Origin: Skeletonema tropicum
Lineage: Eukaryota; Bacillariophyta; Thalassiosirophyceae; Thalassiosirales; Thalassiosiraceae
DNA: 64,000 bases
Assembly: GCA_037178625.1 (NCBI GenBank)
Contig: CM074143.1
Location: 62,001-126,000, forward strand
Direction: 5' to 3'
Below are positions 22,714-33,348 of the stretch, piece by piece. Numbering within the stretch: position 1 is the first letter of the stretch; each line of letters opens with the position of its first letter. The position numbers and the translations under genes were made by a program. The notes under the pieces were generated by a model. The model saw only the letters and a list, made by a program, of their open reading frames with translations. It did no database searches and was not told where the DNA came from.

Positions 22714-22959
22714 ATGTTGACAGATACTTTCGCTGCGGAGGCTGAAATGGAAGACAGTACTTATGCCAAAGATAGCACAATAGAGAAGCTTTTCTCACTC
22801 GCTAACTCACCAAGACCAAAATTTGAGTCCGACAAAAAAGGCGACGAAAATTTTGATTTTGTAATACCCGGCACGTTCATCGACGGAGCGACAAAGGGGC
22901 CACGATGCACCTCTCACAAGCATCGTCGCATAAGTAAACGTGTAGAACAATATCATTGA
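22714..22959 (+). other. Short open frame upstream of second coiled-coil gene, doubtful
   Basis: An ATG at 22714 opens 81 codons (MLTDTFAAEAEMEDSTYAKD...) ending just before the next start. It has coding-like composition but no recognised homology. It may be an upstream open frame, an unspliced 5' exon, or a remnant of another paralogue. Confidence 0.25.
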
Positions 22960-22967
22960 TTAGCAAT

Positions 22968-24425
22968 ATGATGTCACCAGAATTACTTGAAGCTGAAAAC
23001 AGGACTGCTGCTCTCAGCAAGCGTACTGACAAAGAACAATCCATCAATAACGATGAAGGATCGGGTGTAGTTGGCATACAAATTGCTGACTCTCGTGATG
23101 ATCTCTTTGTAGAGCAAGTGGATCATTGTCCTTCATCTGATGGGTTTGTGGAAGAGAAAGAAGTTGCTAAAGTACAATTACAGCATGAAGCTGCTGCTGC
23201 TGCTGCTGTTGATGTGACAAGTTCAACCGATGCTCATAATGATATGGTAACAGAGCTTCGGCAGGCTCTCTTAGCGATGAGAGGGATCAATCGTCAGCTA
23301 CAAAGCGAGAATGATAGGATCAAGGAAGAAAACATCTCCCTTGCAGAAACCGCTCATAGTTTGGCTGAGGATTGGACAACTCTGAGGGAGGAAAATGAAC
23401 ACATGTTTGAAGAGTTGGAGATGTTGAGGGCACGAAAGGCAGATTCGACTCCATACAGTGATATTGCGTCTTCTACTCTCAGTGCTGTCTCATCGTCTTC
23501 GACTTTCTTACAAGGAGATCAATTGTTTGATTTTGATGAGAGCTCTCATGCCAATGATCTAAACAGTCCCCCTTCGACAATTGACGCAGACTTTCAGTAC
23601 ACTCCACCCACTCCTATTGCCCAACGAGGAAGCATATATTCTGATGACGTCCTTGACAATGAAGAAACGACCAAGTTCATCGATAGGCCTAATTCAAGCC
23701 GCAAGATGTCAGATCCGACACAATCGTTGAAATCAAGAGATAAACTCTACGATATCGATGAACTGAAAATTACTACTTCCAAAGATGAGGATAATGTAAC
23801 GCTTCGTATGAAGTTGGAACTAAAGCGTGATGAATGCAACGAACTCCAAAAGGACTTAGGAAAGATTACCCAAGCTTTCTGTGAGCAATCTAGAGATCTT
23901 GATGAATGCCAATCACTTGTTGTGAAGTTGCAAACTGAGAACGATGAGTTGAAGTTCTATAAATGTGTCGAAGGCGAAATTGATAACATGTGGGCTCATG
24001 TTAAAGAGATGGACAAGGTAAAGGATCTATGTACTTCTCTGCTTGCTGAGAAAGATGAACTAGAAGCCTCTGTCATTGGGAAATCAAATGAAATTGCAGT
24101 GCTCAAGGCAGAACTAGAAAATGCAGTTCAACCTGAGATGGTGCACAGCAGAGTTGATGAAATTGAGAGGGACCTGAAAGTCCTAGTCTTACAACTAAAA
24201 ACTGCTGTTGTTGAGAAATCATGCGAGATTGCAGAACTCAAAAAACAGATTCAAAATGCCCCTTGTCCCGATTGGGTACAGACAAGCATAGACGAGATTC
24301 GGGAGGACCTGGAAGTCATACTCGCTGAGAGAGACCAGTTAAGAGCGGATGTAGTTCGAAAAAAGCATGAGATTGCAGAGCTCAAGGATAAGTTACGAAA
24401 TCCAGGTGAAGAGTTGGTTGGATGA
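22968..24425 (+). CDS. Coiled-coil protein, full-length tandem paralogue
   Basis: Single exon. I choose the ATG at 22968 (MMSPELLEAEN, matching MMSTEAEK of the paralogue) over the upstream TTG, giving 485 residues. It shares the EQSIN/SGV/DSRDDLF N-terminal motif, an Ala run (~residues 72-78), a coiled coil near 90-155, a Ser/Thr linker and a second coiled coil from ~270 to the end. The C-terminal part contains three repeats of a ~35-residue unit with the core KSxEIAxLKxxLxNA. The two genes lie in tandem, 670 bp apart. No localisation signal is seen. A structural role is a guess. Confidence 0.75.
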   Translation: MMSPELLEAENRTAALSKRTDKEQSINNDEGSGVVGIQIADSRDDLFVEQVDHCPSSDGFVEEKEVAKVQLQHEAAAAAAVDVTSSTDAHNDMVTELRQALLAMRGINRQLQSENDRIKEENISLAETAHSLAEDWTTLREENEHMFEELEMLRARKADSTPYSDIASSTLSAVSSSSTFLQGDQLFDFDESSHANDLNSPPSTIDADFQYTPPTPIAQRGSIYSDDVLDNEETTKFIDRPNSSRKMSDPTQSLKSRDKLYDIDELKITTSKDEDNVTLRMKLELKRDECNELQKDLGKITQAFCEQSRDLDECQSLVVKLQTENDELKFYKCVEGEIDNMWAHVKEMDKVKDLCTSLLAEKDELEASVIGKSNEIAVLKAELENAVQPEMVHSRVDEIERDLKVLVLQLKTAVVEKSCEIAELKKQIQNAPCPDWVQTSIDEIREDLEVILAERDQLRADVVRKKHEIAELKDKLRNPGEELVG

Positions 24426-25327
24426 TATTCATGAGGATTTGACAGAAATAAAAAAGGATATACAGCGTAGGCACAGTTTGTGGAATTAGATGAAGTGCGT
24501 GATATTCTTGTTTTCTCTATCGTATATAGGTAATAATTAACCAATAAAGTAGTAACAAAACAAACCTATTGTGTCTCAGAACTTCAATTACGTCTTTCTT
24601 TGGCTCACTCCACCGTCGCCTTGCGTAGCATTTTTTCTGACTCTGCCAACTCTAATCGTTCCGCCGCTATTGCCAACGCTGGCAGGCCCAACAATGGCGC
24701 AGCAAGAAGAGTCTTCACAGCAGTAGCTGATACGCGAAAAATCCAAGAACAAAAATGACTCCGATTGAATCCAAAACGTTATCAAAAGTGAGAAAGAGAA
24801 ACGCTATTCCTGGGTGTGCTACTACTTATGATCCACTAACTGGCGTCATCATGGCCCTGGCGTTTTTATAGTTGTGTTGTGATGCTGGATTTCATGCTAT
24901 CATTTCATGCTAACATGTATTTCATGCCACAGCATTGGTCGTAGGTCTGTCATCTGTCATTGCTTGGTCATTGGTTCTCATTTGGGAAGAGCTACTAAGT
25001 TAGCCAAGAGAAAAAGCAAGCTGACACCACGTGCCAACGAACCCGATCTATCAGTTCCTCTCCGAACAAAAAATTCTTCTGCTGCCTGCAATGCCGCTGA
25101 AACATACCGCTGCATTTACAAATTAGGCTGGCTCATAGCATTGGCATCTAATTTGCATCAAAAACCACCAGCACATGCTCTCAACTCAGCAATAGCAGCA
25201 TACAACTGCAGGCAATTTTGTTTTGATCTGAAAATAGTACCTCAGGAGCTTCACGGCTTCTCGCAAATTATTTGAGAACTCGAAGCAGCATTTAAATATT
25301 CTGAGCACACACACTGCACACAGCAAC
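24426..25327. other. Intergenic, nothing recognised
   Basis: About 900 bp with several short overlapping open frames on both strands, none with family resemblance or a coherent splice pattern. Confidence 0.4.
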
Positions 25328-26315
25328 ATGAGCTTCTTATCGATTACCATGTGGAGCGCCACTTGTGCTTTCATTGGAACGGTGATTATTATGTATTCCG
25401 CCATTACAGTATTGCGACTTTGGGGGGTAGTGATCTGGAGTACGCAGCCTCCTTCACCAGAATCTCTAGTGTAAGTTGTCACCAAAGTTATGTTTATGTA
25501 ATTCAATCACGAGTGATCTGTGCCGCTAATAAACTTATTCCACCCATCTCTTACAATAGAGCGGCGCTATCTGATGAGGATAAAGAAAAGATTGAGAAGC
25601 TGAGATCATCTGCTATACTCATGCATTTGAATAAGTATACTATGGTGAGTGCATCATTGATACCTGTCACAAAATTAATATAGTCATAATGATTATTCAT
25701 TTGTCTCATTCGTCATGCATTGTTACTTCTCATCAGACGTTGGACAAGCATAACATGACGCCATTGGTTTCGACTGAGGAATCAGCCACAACTTCTTCTA
25801 TATCGACCAAAACCTCAGAAGTTGAAAGGGAAGAAGAACAAAAACAGCTGGAAGATATAGAAGAAGGCACAATACATGATGAAAAAACAATCTATTCTCA
25901 TATATGCGTCCCACTACCAGGACAACAAAGCTGCAATGGAAATTGTAATGCAACTGAAAGAACAAGCAATACAACTGGAACAACCAGTTTAAATGACATT
26001 TCAGAGACAAGAAATGTACCCAACCTTTGCGTCATCTGTTATGAAGAATACAAAATGGCTGACAAAGTATGCTGGGCATCGAGTAGTGACTGCATACACG
26101 TCTTTCACGAAGAATGTATCGTCCGTTGGCTGACCAAGTTGGGATGGATGAAGTTGAAGGAACAAAAGGAACCAGAGAACATGGCTGACAAAGACAAGTG
26201 TCTGAATTATGATTTAGATTGCCCCGTGTGCAGAGGAAAATTCATTTGCAAGAATGACTTGAGCAAAAATACAGCAGTGGCTATTGCTGCTAGTACGGGA
26301 GAAGAAAGCGTGTGA
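25328..26315 (+). CDS. Membrane-anchored RING-H2 finger protein (3 exons)
   Basis: Exons 25328-25470, 25560-25644 and 25737-26315 join in frame (268 residues); both introns are 89-92 bp with gtaagt/gtgagt donors. Residues ~8-36 form a hydrophobic helix (WSATCAFIGTVIIMYSAITVL), so the N-terminus is membrane-anchored. A Glu-rich disordered part follows. The RING-H2 domain near residues 145-225 has CVIC, then CIHVFHEEC, then CPVC, all eight metal ligands being present with a long insert before CPVC. RING-H2 proteins of this layout are usually E3 ubiquitin ligases that receive E2~ubiquitin at a membrane. Substrate unknown. Confidence 0.8.
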
Positions 26316-26472
26316 TAGTGAAAGCCAGCTGGTGAAAGCACTGTACTCTAAACATGATGTAATGAATACATACTAAGACAAGAGTCGAGAAGCTCTTGAA
26401 AAACTAGAACCGTTACTTGATATGTACTTCAATCGAAGACAAAACCCATTAAAGCTCATAATAAGAACCAAT

Positions 26473-27201
26473 CTAATCAAGACACATCAAACTCTCCCTA
26501 GTATCAACCCCAGTCACCGGATTCGTCCCCTTCGCCGTAGGATGATTACATAAATACTTCTGCTGATCTTTCCTCAACTGTGTATCACTCCAATCCGATC
26601 CCTCGATATCCTTCACACCCTCAAACAACGTCGCTCCACTCACATACATTTCACGCATCACCGTATTCTTCAAATTGGCACGGGCCAATTGGGCCATTTC
26701 CAAATTGCACAGTGACATATCGGCATCCTCAAAGTCCGAACCATCAATTGTTGCGTCGAAAAAACTTGCTCCTACCAAGTTCGCTCCACGAAAGTCGGAA
26801 TCTCGGACGATACTTTGTTGGAATGCGACACCCTTAAGATTTTGTCCTTTAAAGTCGGATCTGTCGAGGTTGACACCTCGTGTGATTGCGATGGTACGTC
26901 CTGATTGGAGGGTGGAGGCACCGCCTGTGGTGATTTTACTGTTTGCGGCGACACTGGCTCCTTTGTCTTCGGCGAATGCAGATTGTGGTGATGTGGTTAG
27001 GAGGGGGGTTGTTAGGAGTGTGAAGGAGAGGAGAGTTGTGGCAGCTGCAGAGAAGCGCTCTTGGAGTGATGATGATGATGTGGCATGTAATTCAACTTGT
27101 GTTCTTGAGTTTGTAGTTGAGTAGGAGAGGCCACTTGGTGAGAATGCGGCAGCGCCTCCGCAGACTGCTGAGGCAATGAATGCTGTTCGGAAGGAGACCA
27201 T
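26473..27201 (-). CDS. Plastid-targeted pentapeptide-repeat protein, thylakoid lumen
   Basis: I choose the ATG at 27201 (MVSFRTAFIASAVCGGAAAFSP) because it begins a diatom signal peptide with an A-AF-SP plastid cleavage motif; an in-frame ATG 78 bp upstream adds a non-targeting extension. Length 242. A second hydrophobic stretch (TTLLSFTLLTTPLLTTSPQSAFAED, about 57-81) is a thylakoid-type signal. The mature part has pentapeptide repeats (A(D/N)LxX: LDRSDFKGQNLKGVAF, DFRGANLVGASF, SDFEDADMSLCNL, LARANLKNTVM) forming a right-handed beta-helix, then a short conserved C-terminus with two Cys (KYLCNHP and LMCLD). Such lumenal proteins (TL15/TL17/TL20.3-like) are conserved in plants and algae; precise function unclear. 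Confidence 0.85.
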   Translation of the reverse strand: MVSFRTAFIASAVCGGAAAFSPSGLSYSTTNSRTQVELHATSSSSLQERFSAAATTLLSFTLLTTPLLTTSPQSAFAEDKGASVAANSKITTGGASTLQSGRTIAITRGVNLDRSDFKGQNLKGVAFQQSIVRDSDFRGANLVGASFFDATIDGSDFEDADMSLCNLEMAQLARANLKNTVMREMYVSGATLFEGVKDIEGSDWSDTQLRKDQQKYLCNHPTAKGTNPVTGVDTRESLMCLD

Positions 27202-27357
27202 TTTGAAATACTGGTTGTGTAAATTATGGATTTCATCGACATGGTCAGTTTCGTTCCCTGCCCGCTCGGCTGACGCCACTCAAGGGTATTTGTCAGCACC
27301 TTTGGATATAGCTGCTAGCCGCGGATAGTTTAGAGTTGTGACCATAGGTGAGAGGTC

Positions 27358-27726
27358 CGGTCCGAAGTCCGTGCCTCATTCACCTCCTTGCTGCAAATCT
27401 TGTTGCATGTCAAGCTGAGATAAAATTCAATCTTACTTGTTCTTTATTCTCTAGTTACCGTTGGGGAAGTTGACCCACTTTTCTCCTCCAATTGTCTCCG
27501 GCTCTCTGTGTCAAATGACCTGGGCATTTGCGTGCGGCGTCACTCATGAGTTGCAGGCCAGCCCTCATCTAGGGGTGAGCCCGAGGTAGGTGTCCTCGGG
27601 GCACGGGAAAGACACGTAATCGCGATCTCACCGTGAACCTGCCATGCTTCAGCCTACCGCTACTAGCACCAGTAGAGATCTCGAATCAATATTTGTGAAG
27701 AAGAAAGCTTCGCATCATAACCCCCC
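27358..27726 (+). repeat. 369-bp direct repeat, copy 1
   Basis: Identical by eye to 28093-28461 (offset 735 bp), from cggtccgaagtccg to catcataacccccc. Followed by an 18-base inverted repeat of C6/G6 runs at the junction. No TG...CA ends and no primer-binding site are seen, so an LTR origin is possible but not supported. Confidence 0.85.
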
Positions 27727-28092
27727 AAAACAAGGGGGGCAACAACCGAAATAACCCAGGGTCGGGTGGGTGGGAAAATTTAATAAGCTGCTTGGAAAAT
27801 GCGTTGTGGAGTCTTGATCGGGTCCTCCTTACTAACCAAATTCCAAGCGTCTATCTCCCATTCAAATGTTCAGTGTTGTCATCGCACCTGCGTGTTGATA
27901 AAGCAAAGAGTGACCTCGCAACTCCAGCTACTTTTCACTTTGGTTTGGTACGCCTTTCTCACTCCGTCATTTGAATACAAATCTTTCTGCATCTGGCGTC
28001 GTTCTTCTTTGAAAGCCGCTCGCTTCTTAGATGTTTTCTGCTTGTCCGTTCAATCCTTACTACTGGCGGACCCTCTTTACTAATGTGACGAT

Positions 28093-28461
28093 CGGTCCGA
28101 AGTCCGTGCCTCATTCACCTCCTTGCTGCAAATCTTGTTGCATGTCAAGCTGAGATAAAATTCAATCTTACTTGTTCTTTATTCTCTAGTTACCGTTGGG
28201 GAAGTTGACCCACTTTTCTCCTCCAATTGTCTCCGGCTCTCTGTGTCAAATGACCTGGGCATTTGCGTGCGGCGTCACTCATGAGTTGCAGGCCAGCCCT
28301 CATCTAGGGGTGAGCCCGAGGTAGGTGTCCTCGGGGCACGGGAAAGACACGTAATCGCGATCTCACCGTGAACCTGCCATGCTTCAGCCTACCGCTACTA
28401 GCACCAGTAGAGATCTCGAATCAATATTTGTGAAGAAGAAAGCTTCGCATCATAACCCCCC
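28093..28461 (+). repeat. 369-bp direct repeat, copy 2
   Basis: Exact partner of 27358-27726, separated by 366 bp of unrelated sequence. Perfect identity implies recent duplication, gene conversion or an assembly duplicate. Confidence 0.85.
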
Positions 28462-31185
28462 TCGGCAACTAAGACTCCTCGAACACTCCAGCGTGGTTCC
28501 AGTGGCAGACCATGCTTGAGTAATTTGCTCCCATGAGCTTTCCCTGCTTGCATGATGAAGGAAACAGCCTCAAAAACTGCCTGAGGTAGAACATCCTGTG
28601 CCTGCGGCCAACCTTACCCTTAACCTTTCGTGAGGGGGGAGGTTGCAGTTCCATAATGCAGCGCGATACAATCGTACACAGGATGCTCACCCAAAAGAAG
28701 AGCAAGGCTGTAGTTTCTTCCGTAGCCCGATCCTCATCTGCAAGAAAAGAGAGAGAAATGATACAATGCATGGTTAGCGTTCGCTTGCACTCAGGTTGAT
28801 CACTCCACTTGTACCTCAAATACCCAAGGGTGCATCTCATCTTCAAATTTTTAACCTTCTTCCTATTTCCTTCTTCTGTCGATAAAAGCTAGAAGGTCGC
28901 TGTGGGTACCTAGTTTTTGTGTGCCTGCATCGTAGTTCCTCCCCCCATAGACACCCTTAAGCTGTAATCTTCCATATCCATCTTGCAGGATAGGCCGGTC
29001 CCTTGCCTCGCCGACTCCAAAAACTCCCTGAATACTCCGTTGTAGTCCGTCATCCAAGCTGCCGCAAAGATTGTTTTGACTAGCATTGGACTTGAATCTC
29101 TGCCTCAACTCTTCCAGGCGTCCCATCAAGTCATCGAATCACGGCAGAACACAACATCCCATCCTGATTTGTTCACGCTGCCTTAATCTTCCTTCCTCCC
29201 GAAGTAGTGCCCGAACCCGCCGCCCCGCCCAAGGACGTTTATCTGGACAGCAATGTTTCTAACTGTCACGACGTGACGAACCGTACATCCCCGTGAAGGA
29301 GGAAGATGTGGGTAGTGTAGACTGGATCATTCCTCATTAACAACTGGAAGCATGGCATTCTCCTTTCGTCATAATCACACCCCCCCCCCCCGGAAAACAA
29401 ATTGTATCAGAGTGGCTACGTAGTTTGACAGACGCATGGCGCAGTGTCATGAAAGAAGCCACATGTGCCGCCCCGCTCGCTCCTTCGGTACTTGGCTCCT
29501 CAGCATTAGTAGTGGGTGAACACTACCGACTGCTGGGATATGCCCATCTCCTATCTTCCCATCTATCCTGCCTGCGTAGCCACACGCGCTGAAATATGTG
29601 AATATGATCAAACCCTCCTCCCGCCAAACCTAACTACAGACCTGCGTTCTTCTGTCACTCTTGAGGGCGCCGACGAAAGAATTACAGAACAGCGTATGTC
29701 ATCCACACACATGGACGGAGGGAGTCACGAAGCGATCCAAACAGGCAAGCCCTGGGGATGTCCGATGTCATCCGATTTCATAGGGCACACCTTCAACTGA
29801 ACTAGCATCCACCACCGACAATTGTTATGGGCGTCTCTCCACAATAGCATACCTCACAGTGCCGCCGCTGGGAGGTTGCAGATGAAGCAAGCATGGATGG
29901 AGTTGTATCTCTTGTAGATGGCATTAGAAGAGGATGCATTTCCGTAGCAAGTCATGCCACACAATGTGGTAGCAGAGGAAAGGTTACAAATGAAAGGAGT
30001 GTGGTGGAGTGTATCGCAAATGAAAGGAGTGTGGTGGAGTGTATCGCCCGAGTGCACACCTTGAGTCTACCGCTGGCTTTTGAAGCAGACGAAACTCCGT
30101 AGCAAGTCATGACACACAACTCCAAGCTGTGTGTCAGCCTTCGCTTCCTCATCGCGTCGCAGCATGCACAACATATCGCTGTTCCAAACAGCATGCGATC
30201 ACTGGAGATGTAGCGGAATACTTGACTGAGTACCTGCCCTACCTCACCACTGACACCAAGAGACCATAGTAGCTTCGGCATTTAGTCAGTCGTCCACAAG
30301 CTTCTCCATTGTGCAAGAGCTTCCGTCCAGGTCTGACGTCCCCATAAGAGTAATCGTCAGCATCCACTGTTTCCTAAGATGTCAACTCAAAACAGGACTG
30401 GTCCCAATATGTTCCGAATAACAGTAGTTTATGGACATCCCAGAATAAGACGTCTAATCAACTACTGACGAGGATCTTATTGCGTCACCCAAACACCGCA
30501 GGTGACTCCCCCCCGGTATCCCAACTAACACCTAACCTCGGCTGTCATACACTCATACATTGCTCCCGTTGATCGTTGAGATAGTGCTATCTCCGTTCTA
30601 GATAAACCATGCAGTTCCAAACCGCATGATGTCATCGGAGATTCATCGCAATAATCAGTTCCATACACAAGAAGAAGGCCCGCTACTAGCTCTAGGGCGG
30701 TAGTGAGACCCCGTAAGAAGATGGACCTTTCATCATCTTGTATACGAAAGCAACATGGTAGACTTGTATCAAAGAAGCAGCAGTAAAACTGTGTATATGC
30801 ACATGTCCGTCAGCAGCATCTTCCCCGAAGATAGGTAAAGCAGGCGTAGGCAACCCTCTCACTATGTGACCGGGTTGTTGCTTCCGTGGAGGACAGATTG
30901 GTAGGGCAACTGCTGAAGAACTCGTTTTTTTTTTTTTTTGGCATATGCATAAGACGTATTGGAAGGGTAGCATGCGTAGCAGCACATGTGGCACCGATGG
31001 TCCCAGTAGGAAGGACAGAGCCTCGGTCTCCCATCGATACAACATCCATCATCCCGTCCCCTCATCAGTAAAAGATATCTCAGCATATCTTCCACACACA
31101 AAGGATAGTCCGATACAAGCTGTACCTAATATTCAGCTTGGCATAGAGAACCATCCACCAATGACTAACACTCCAGCTCGATGGG
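28462..31185. other. Unclassified repeat-like region before assembly gap
   Basis: No gene can be supported. Features seen: a C run near 29380-29393; a 30-bp tandem duplication (caaatgaaaggagtgtggtg) at 29988-30047; diverged copies of a 'cca-a.gcatg..atc...ggagat' block near 30190 and 30610; and a T run near 30925-30940. Short frames on the minus strand at 28469-29129 have a possible 'ttcttgcag' acceptor but no recognisable product. Confidence 0.4.
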
Positions 31186-31685
31186 NNNNNNNNNNNNNNN
31201 NNNNNNNNNNNNNNNNNNNNNNNNNNNNNNNNNNNNNNNNNNNNNNNNNNNNNNNNNNNNNNNNNNNNNNNNNNNNNNNNNNNNNNNNNNNNNNNNNNNN
31301 NNNNNNNNNNNNNNNNNNNNNNNNNNNNNNNNNNNNNNNNNNNNNNNNNNNNNNNNNNNNNNNNNNNNNNNNNNNNNNNNNNNNNNNNNNNNNNNNNNNN
31401 NNNNNNNNNNNNNNNNNNNNNNNNNNNNNNNNNNNNNNNNNNNNNNNNNNNNNNNNNNNNNNNNNNNNNNNNNNNNNNNNNNNNNNNNNNNNNNNNNNNN
31501 NNNNNNNNNNNNNNNNNNNNNNNNNNNNNNNNNNNNNNNNNNNNNNNNNNNNNNNNNNNNNNNNNNNNNNNNNNNNNNNNNNNNNNNNNNNNNNNNNNNN
31601 NNNNNNNNNNNNNNNNNNNNNNNNNNNNNNNNNNNNNNNNNNNNNNNNNNNNNNNNNNNNNNNNNNNNNNNNNNNNNNNNNNNNN
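31186..31685. other. Assembly gap (500 N)
   Basis: Run of N of exactly 500 bases, the conventional length for a gap of unknown size. Open frames crossing it are artefacts. Confidence 0.99.
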
Positions 31686-31908
31686 TATTTAGTGTGATAC
31701 TCTAGTCTGAGATTTGGAAGATGGGGGTGCTGTTTCGAGCAACAATTATTCAACAGTCTGTGCACAACAAATGTCGTACGATACCCCTTGCCTTGGTATC
31801 CCCCCCTTTTCACTTTTCCGTCATCAGCCAGGGACGGTGGTAGTCCAACCGCACCTCTCTCTCTAGAGATGGCAGCTGGTTTGTGCTGGTGGACTATCCT
31901 TAGACTTA

Positions 31909-33344
31909 GGCCCGTTCTGTCAAGAGTTTTTTTGAGCCTATTTTGGAGCCTATTCTTGTCCCTATTTTCTCACCTCAAGAATAGGATGGAAAATAGGCTC
32001 AAAACCCCCTCAAAATCAGACCCTTTTTGAGGAGGTTTTCGATCCTATTTTCAAACCTATTTTCAAACGAAGATCAGGAATATCGGAAACACCACCTCTA
32101 TCATCCACACTGGTCTAATCTGGCAACGGCACCATGATAGCCGCTGTTAGTAGCTATGTCCGCTCAGCCACTCCATTAAAAATGATTCGAGTGGTCTAAA
32201 CCGAACATAATAATGCCATGAGTGGTAGAGCCGCAGGGTTTTACATACAGTTCAATAATAATACTCCCTCTGTCCCACAAAAAATGAGCTTTTTGATTTA
32301 AAATAGTTAAAATTTGGTCAATTTTCGTCCAAAAAATTGCTATCGCACATCGTTGGAAAGCTTTTTTTCACGCCGGTTACGATTATATGGAGGTTGGAGG
32401 TTGTTAAGCAAGTATTTGTAATCATATTGTGACAAAAGGCGTTAAAATATCCTTATATCTAACCCTATTGTGAAAATGAAGAGGCCTCTCGGATACTTGT
32501 GTAGGACCTTACGTAGGAATAAGTACGTCAAATAGCTAGTTTTTTGTGGGACTACGATTAACTTCAAATAGCTCATTTTTTTTGGGACAGAGGGAGTATA
32601 AAATATTAATTACATATATGTTTTAATGACTACCTAAATCCCCCCCTTATTCTTCACCCCTTTGATACTATTGGCGTTGAAATAACCGAACCTATCGCAT
32701 ATATTATCGAGAGACAAAGTTTTATCGCTCGCCACTATTTAATCCACCGCATAAGCTTATTGCTGTGCTGAGTTGTGTATCTAGTAATTTATGCCTTTTT
32801 TGTGTGCACATCATAATTAAATGCCTACTTGAGGGGTAGTGATATTGATAGCTGTTCCGGGAGGACGAATTATCGGTTCGTAATAATATCATTAATATGC
32901 CAAGGCGAAGTGGTTTCATTCATTGTCTAACTACCCCTAACGCACTGGTTTGCATCCACATGTTGTGTCGATCTTGATCAAATGGAATGGCGCCTCATTA
33001 ATTAAATAACTAGGTCATCTACAACGACGCCCTGGTGAGAATATTTTGTCATAAGCCATATCTATTAGCGACGCTATCGATAATACACCGATAATCTTTA
33101 TGGACGTATTTGAAGGGCCGTCTGTGTAGGATGTCATCGTGCCGACATGGTGGTTTACATTGGGTGGCCATTCTCGGAAATCACCGAATCTACGGCGAAA
33201 CTCGGCGTTCAAAAATAGGACGGGGCCATTTCGCCATTCTGTCAACAAAAGCCCTATTTTTGCCGAAAGAAGCGGATAGAAAAGAAAAGAGGGAAGAATA
33301 GGCTCCTCCAGAATAGGCTCCAAAAACTCTTGACAGAACGGGCC
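31909..33344. mobile_element. PIF/Harbinger-like DNA transposon (non-autonomous)
   Basis: Terminal inverted repeats begin GGCCCGTTCTGTCAAGAG at both ends (31909 and, inverted, 33344). They are flanked by TTA on each side (31906-31908; 33345-33347), the 3-bp target duplication typical of PIF/Harbinger and Tourist elements. Subterminal 'cctatttt'/'gagcctatt' motifs are repeated at both ends. The 1436-bp body has no transposase frame and contains the Stowaway-like MITE. Confidence 0.8.
32264..32596. mobile_element. Stowaway-like MITE nested in the Harbinger-like element
   Basis: Inverted ends CTCCCTCTGTCCCA...AAAATGAGCT (26 of 27 matching) flanked by TA on both sides (32262-32263 and 32597-32598). 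The CTCCCTCnGTCCC terminus and TA duplication match the Stowaway group of Tc1/mariner MITEs best known from plants. 333 bp, non-coding. Confidence 0.85.
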
Positions 33345-33348
33345 TTAA

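Noticed and set aside
27358..28461. TRIM-type LTR retrotransposon
   Set aside because: No TG...CA termini, primer-binding site or polypurine tract could be seen; kept only as a direct repeat.
30945..31813. Open frames of 174-250 codons across 31.2-31.7 kb
   Set aside because: They consist almost entirely of the N gap.
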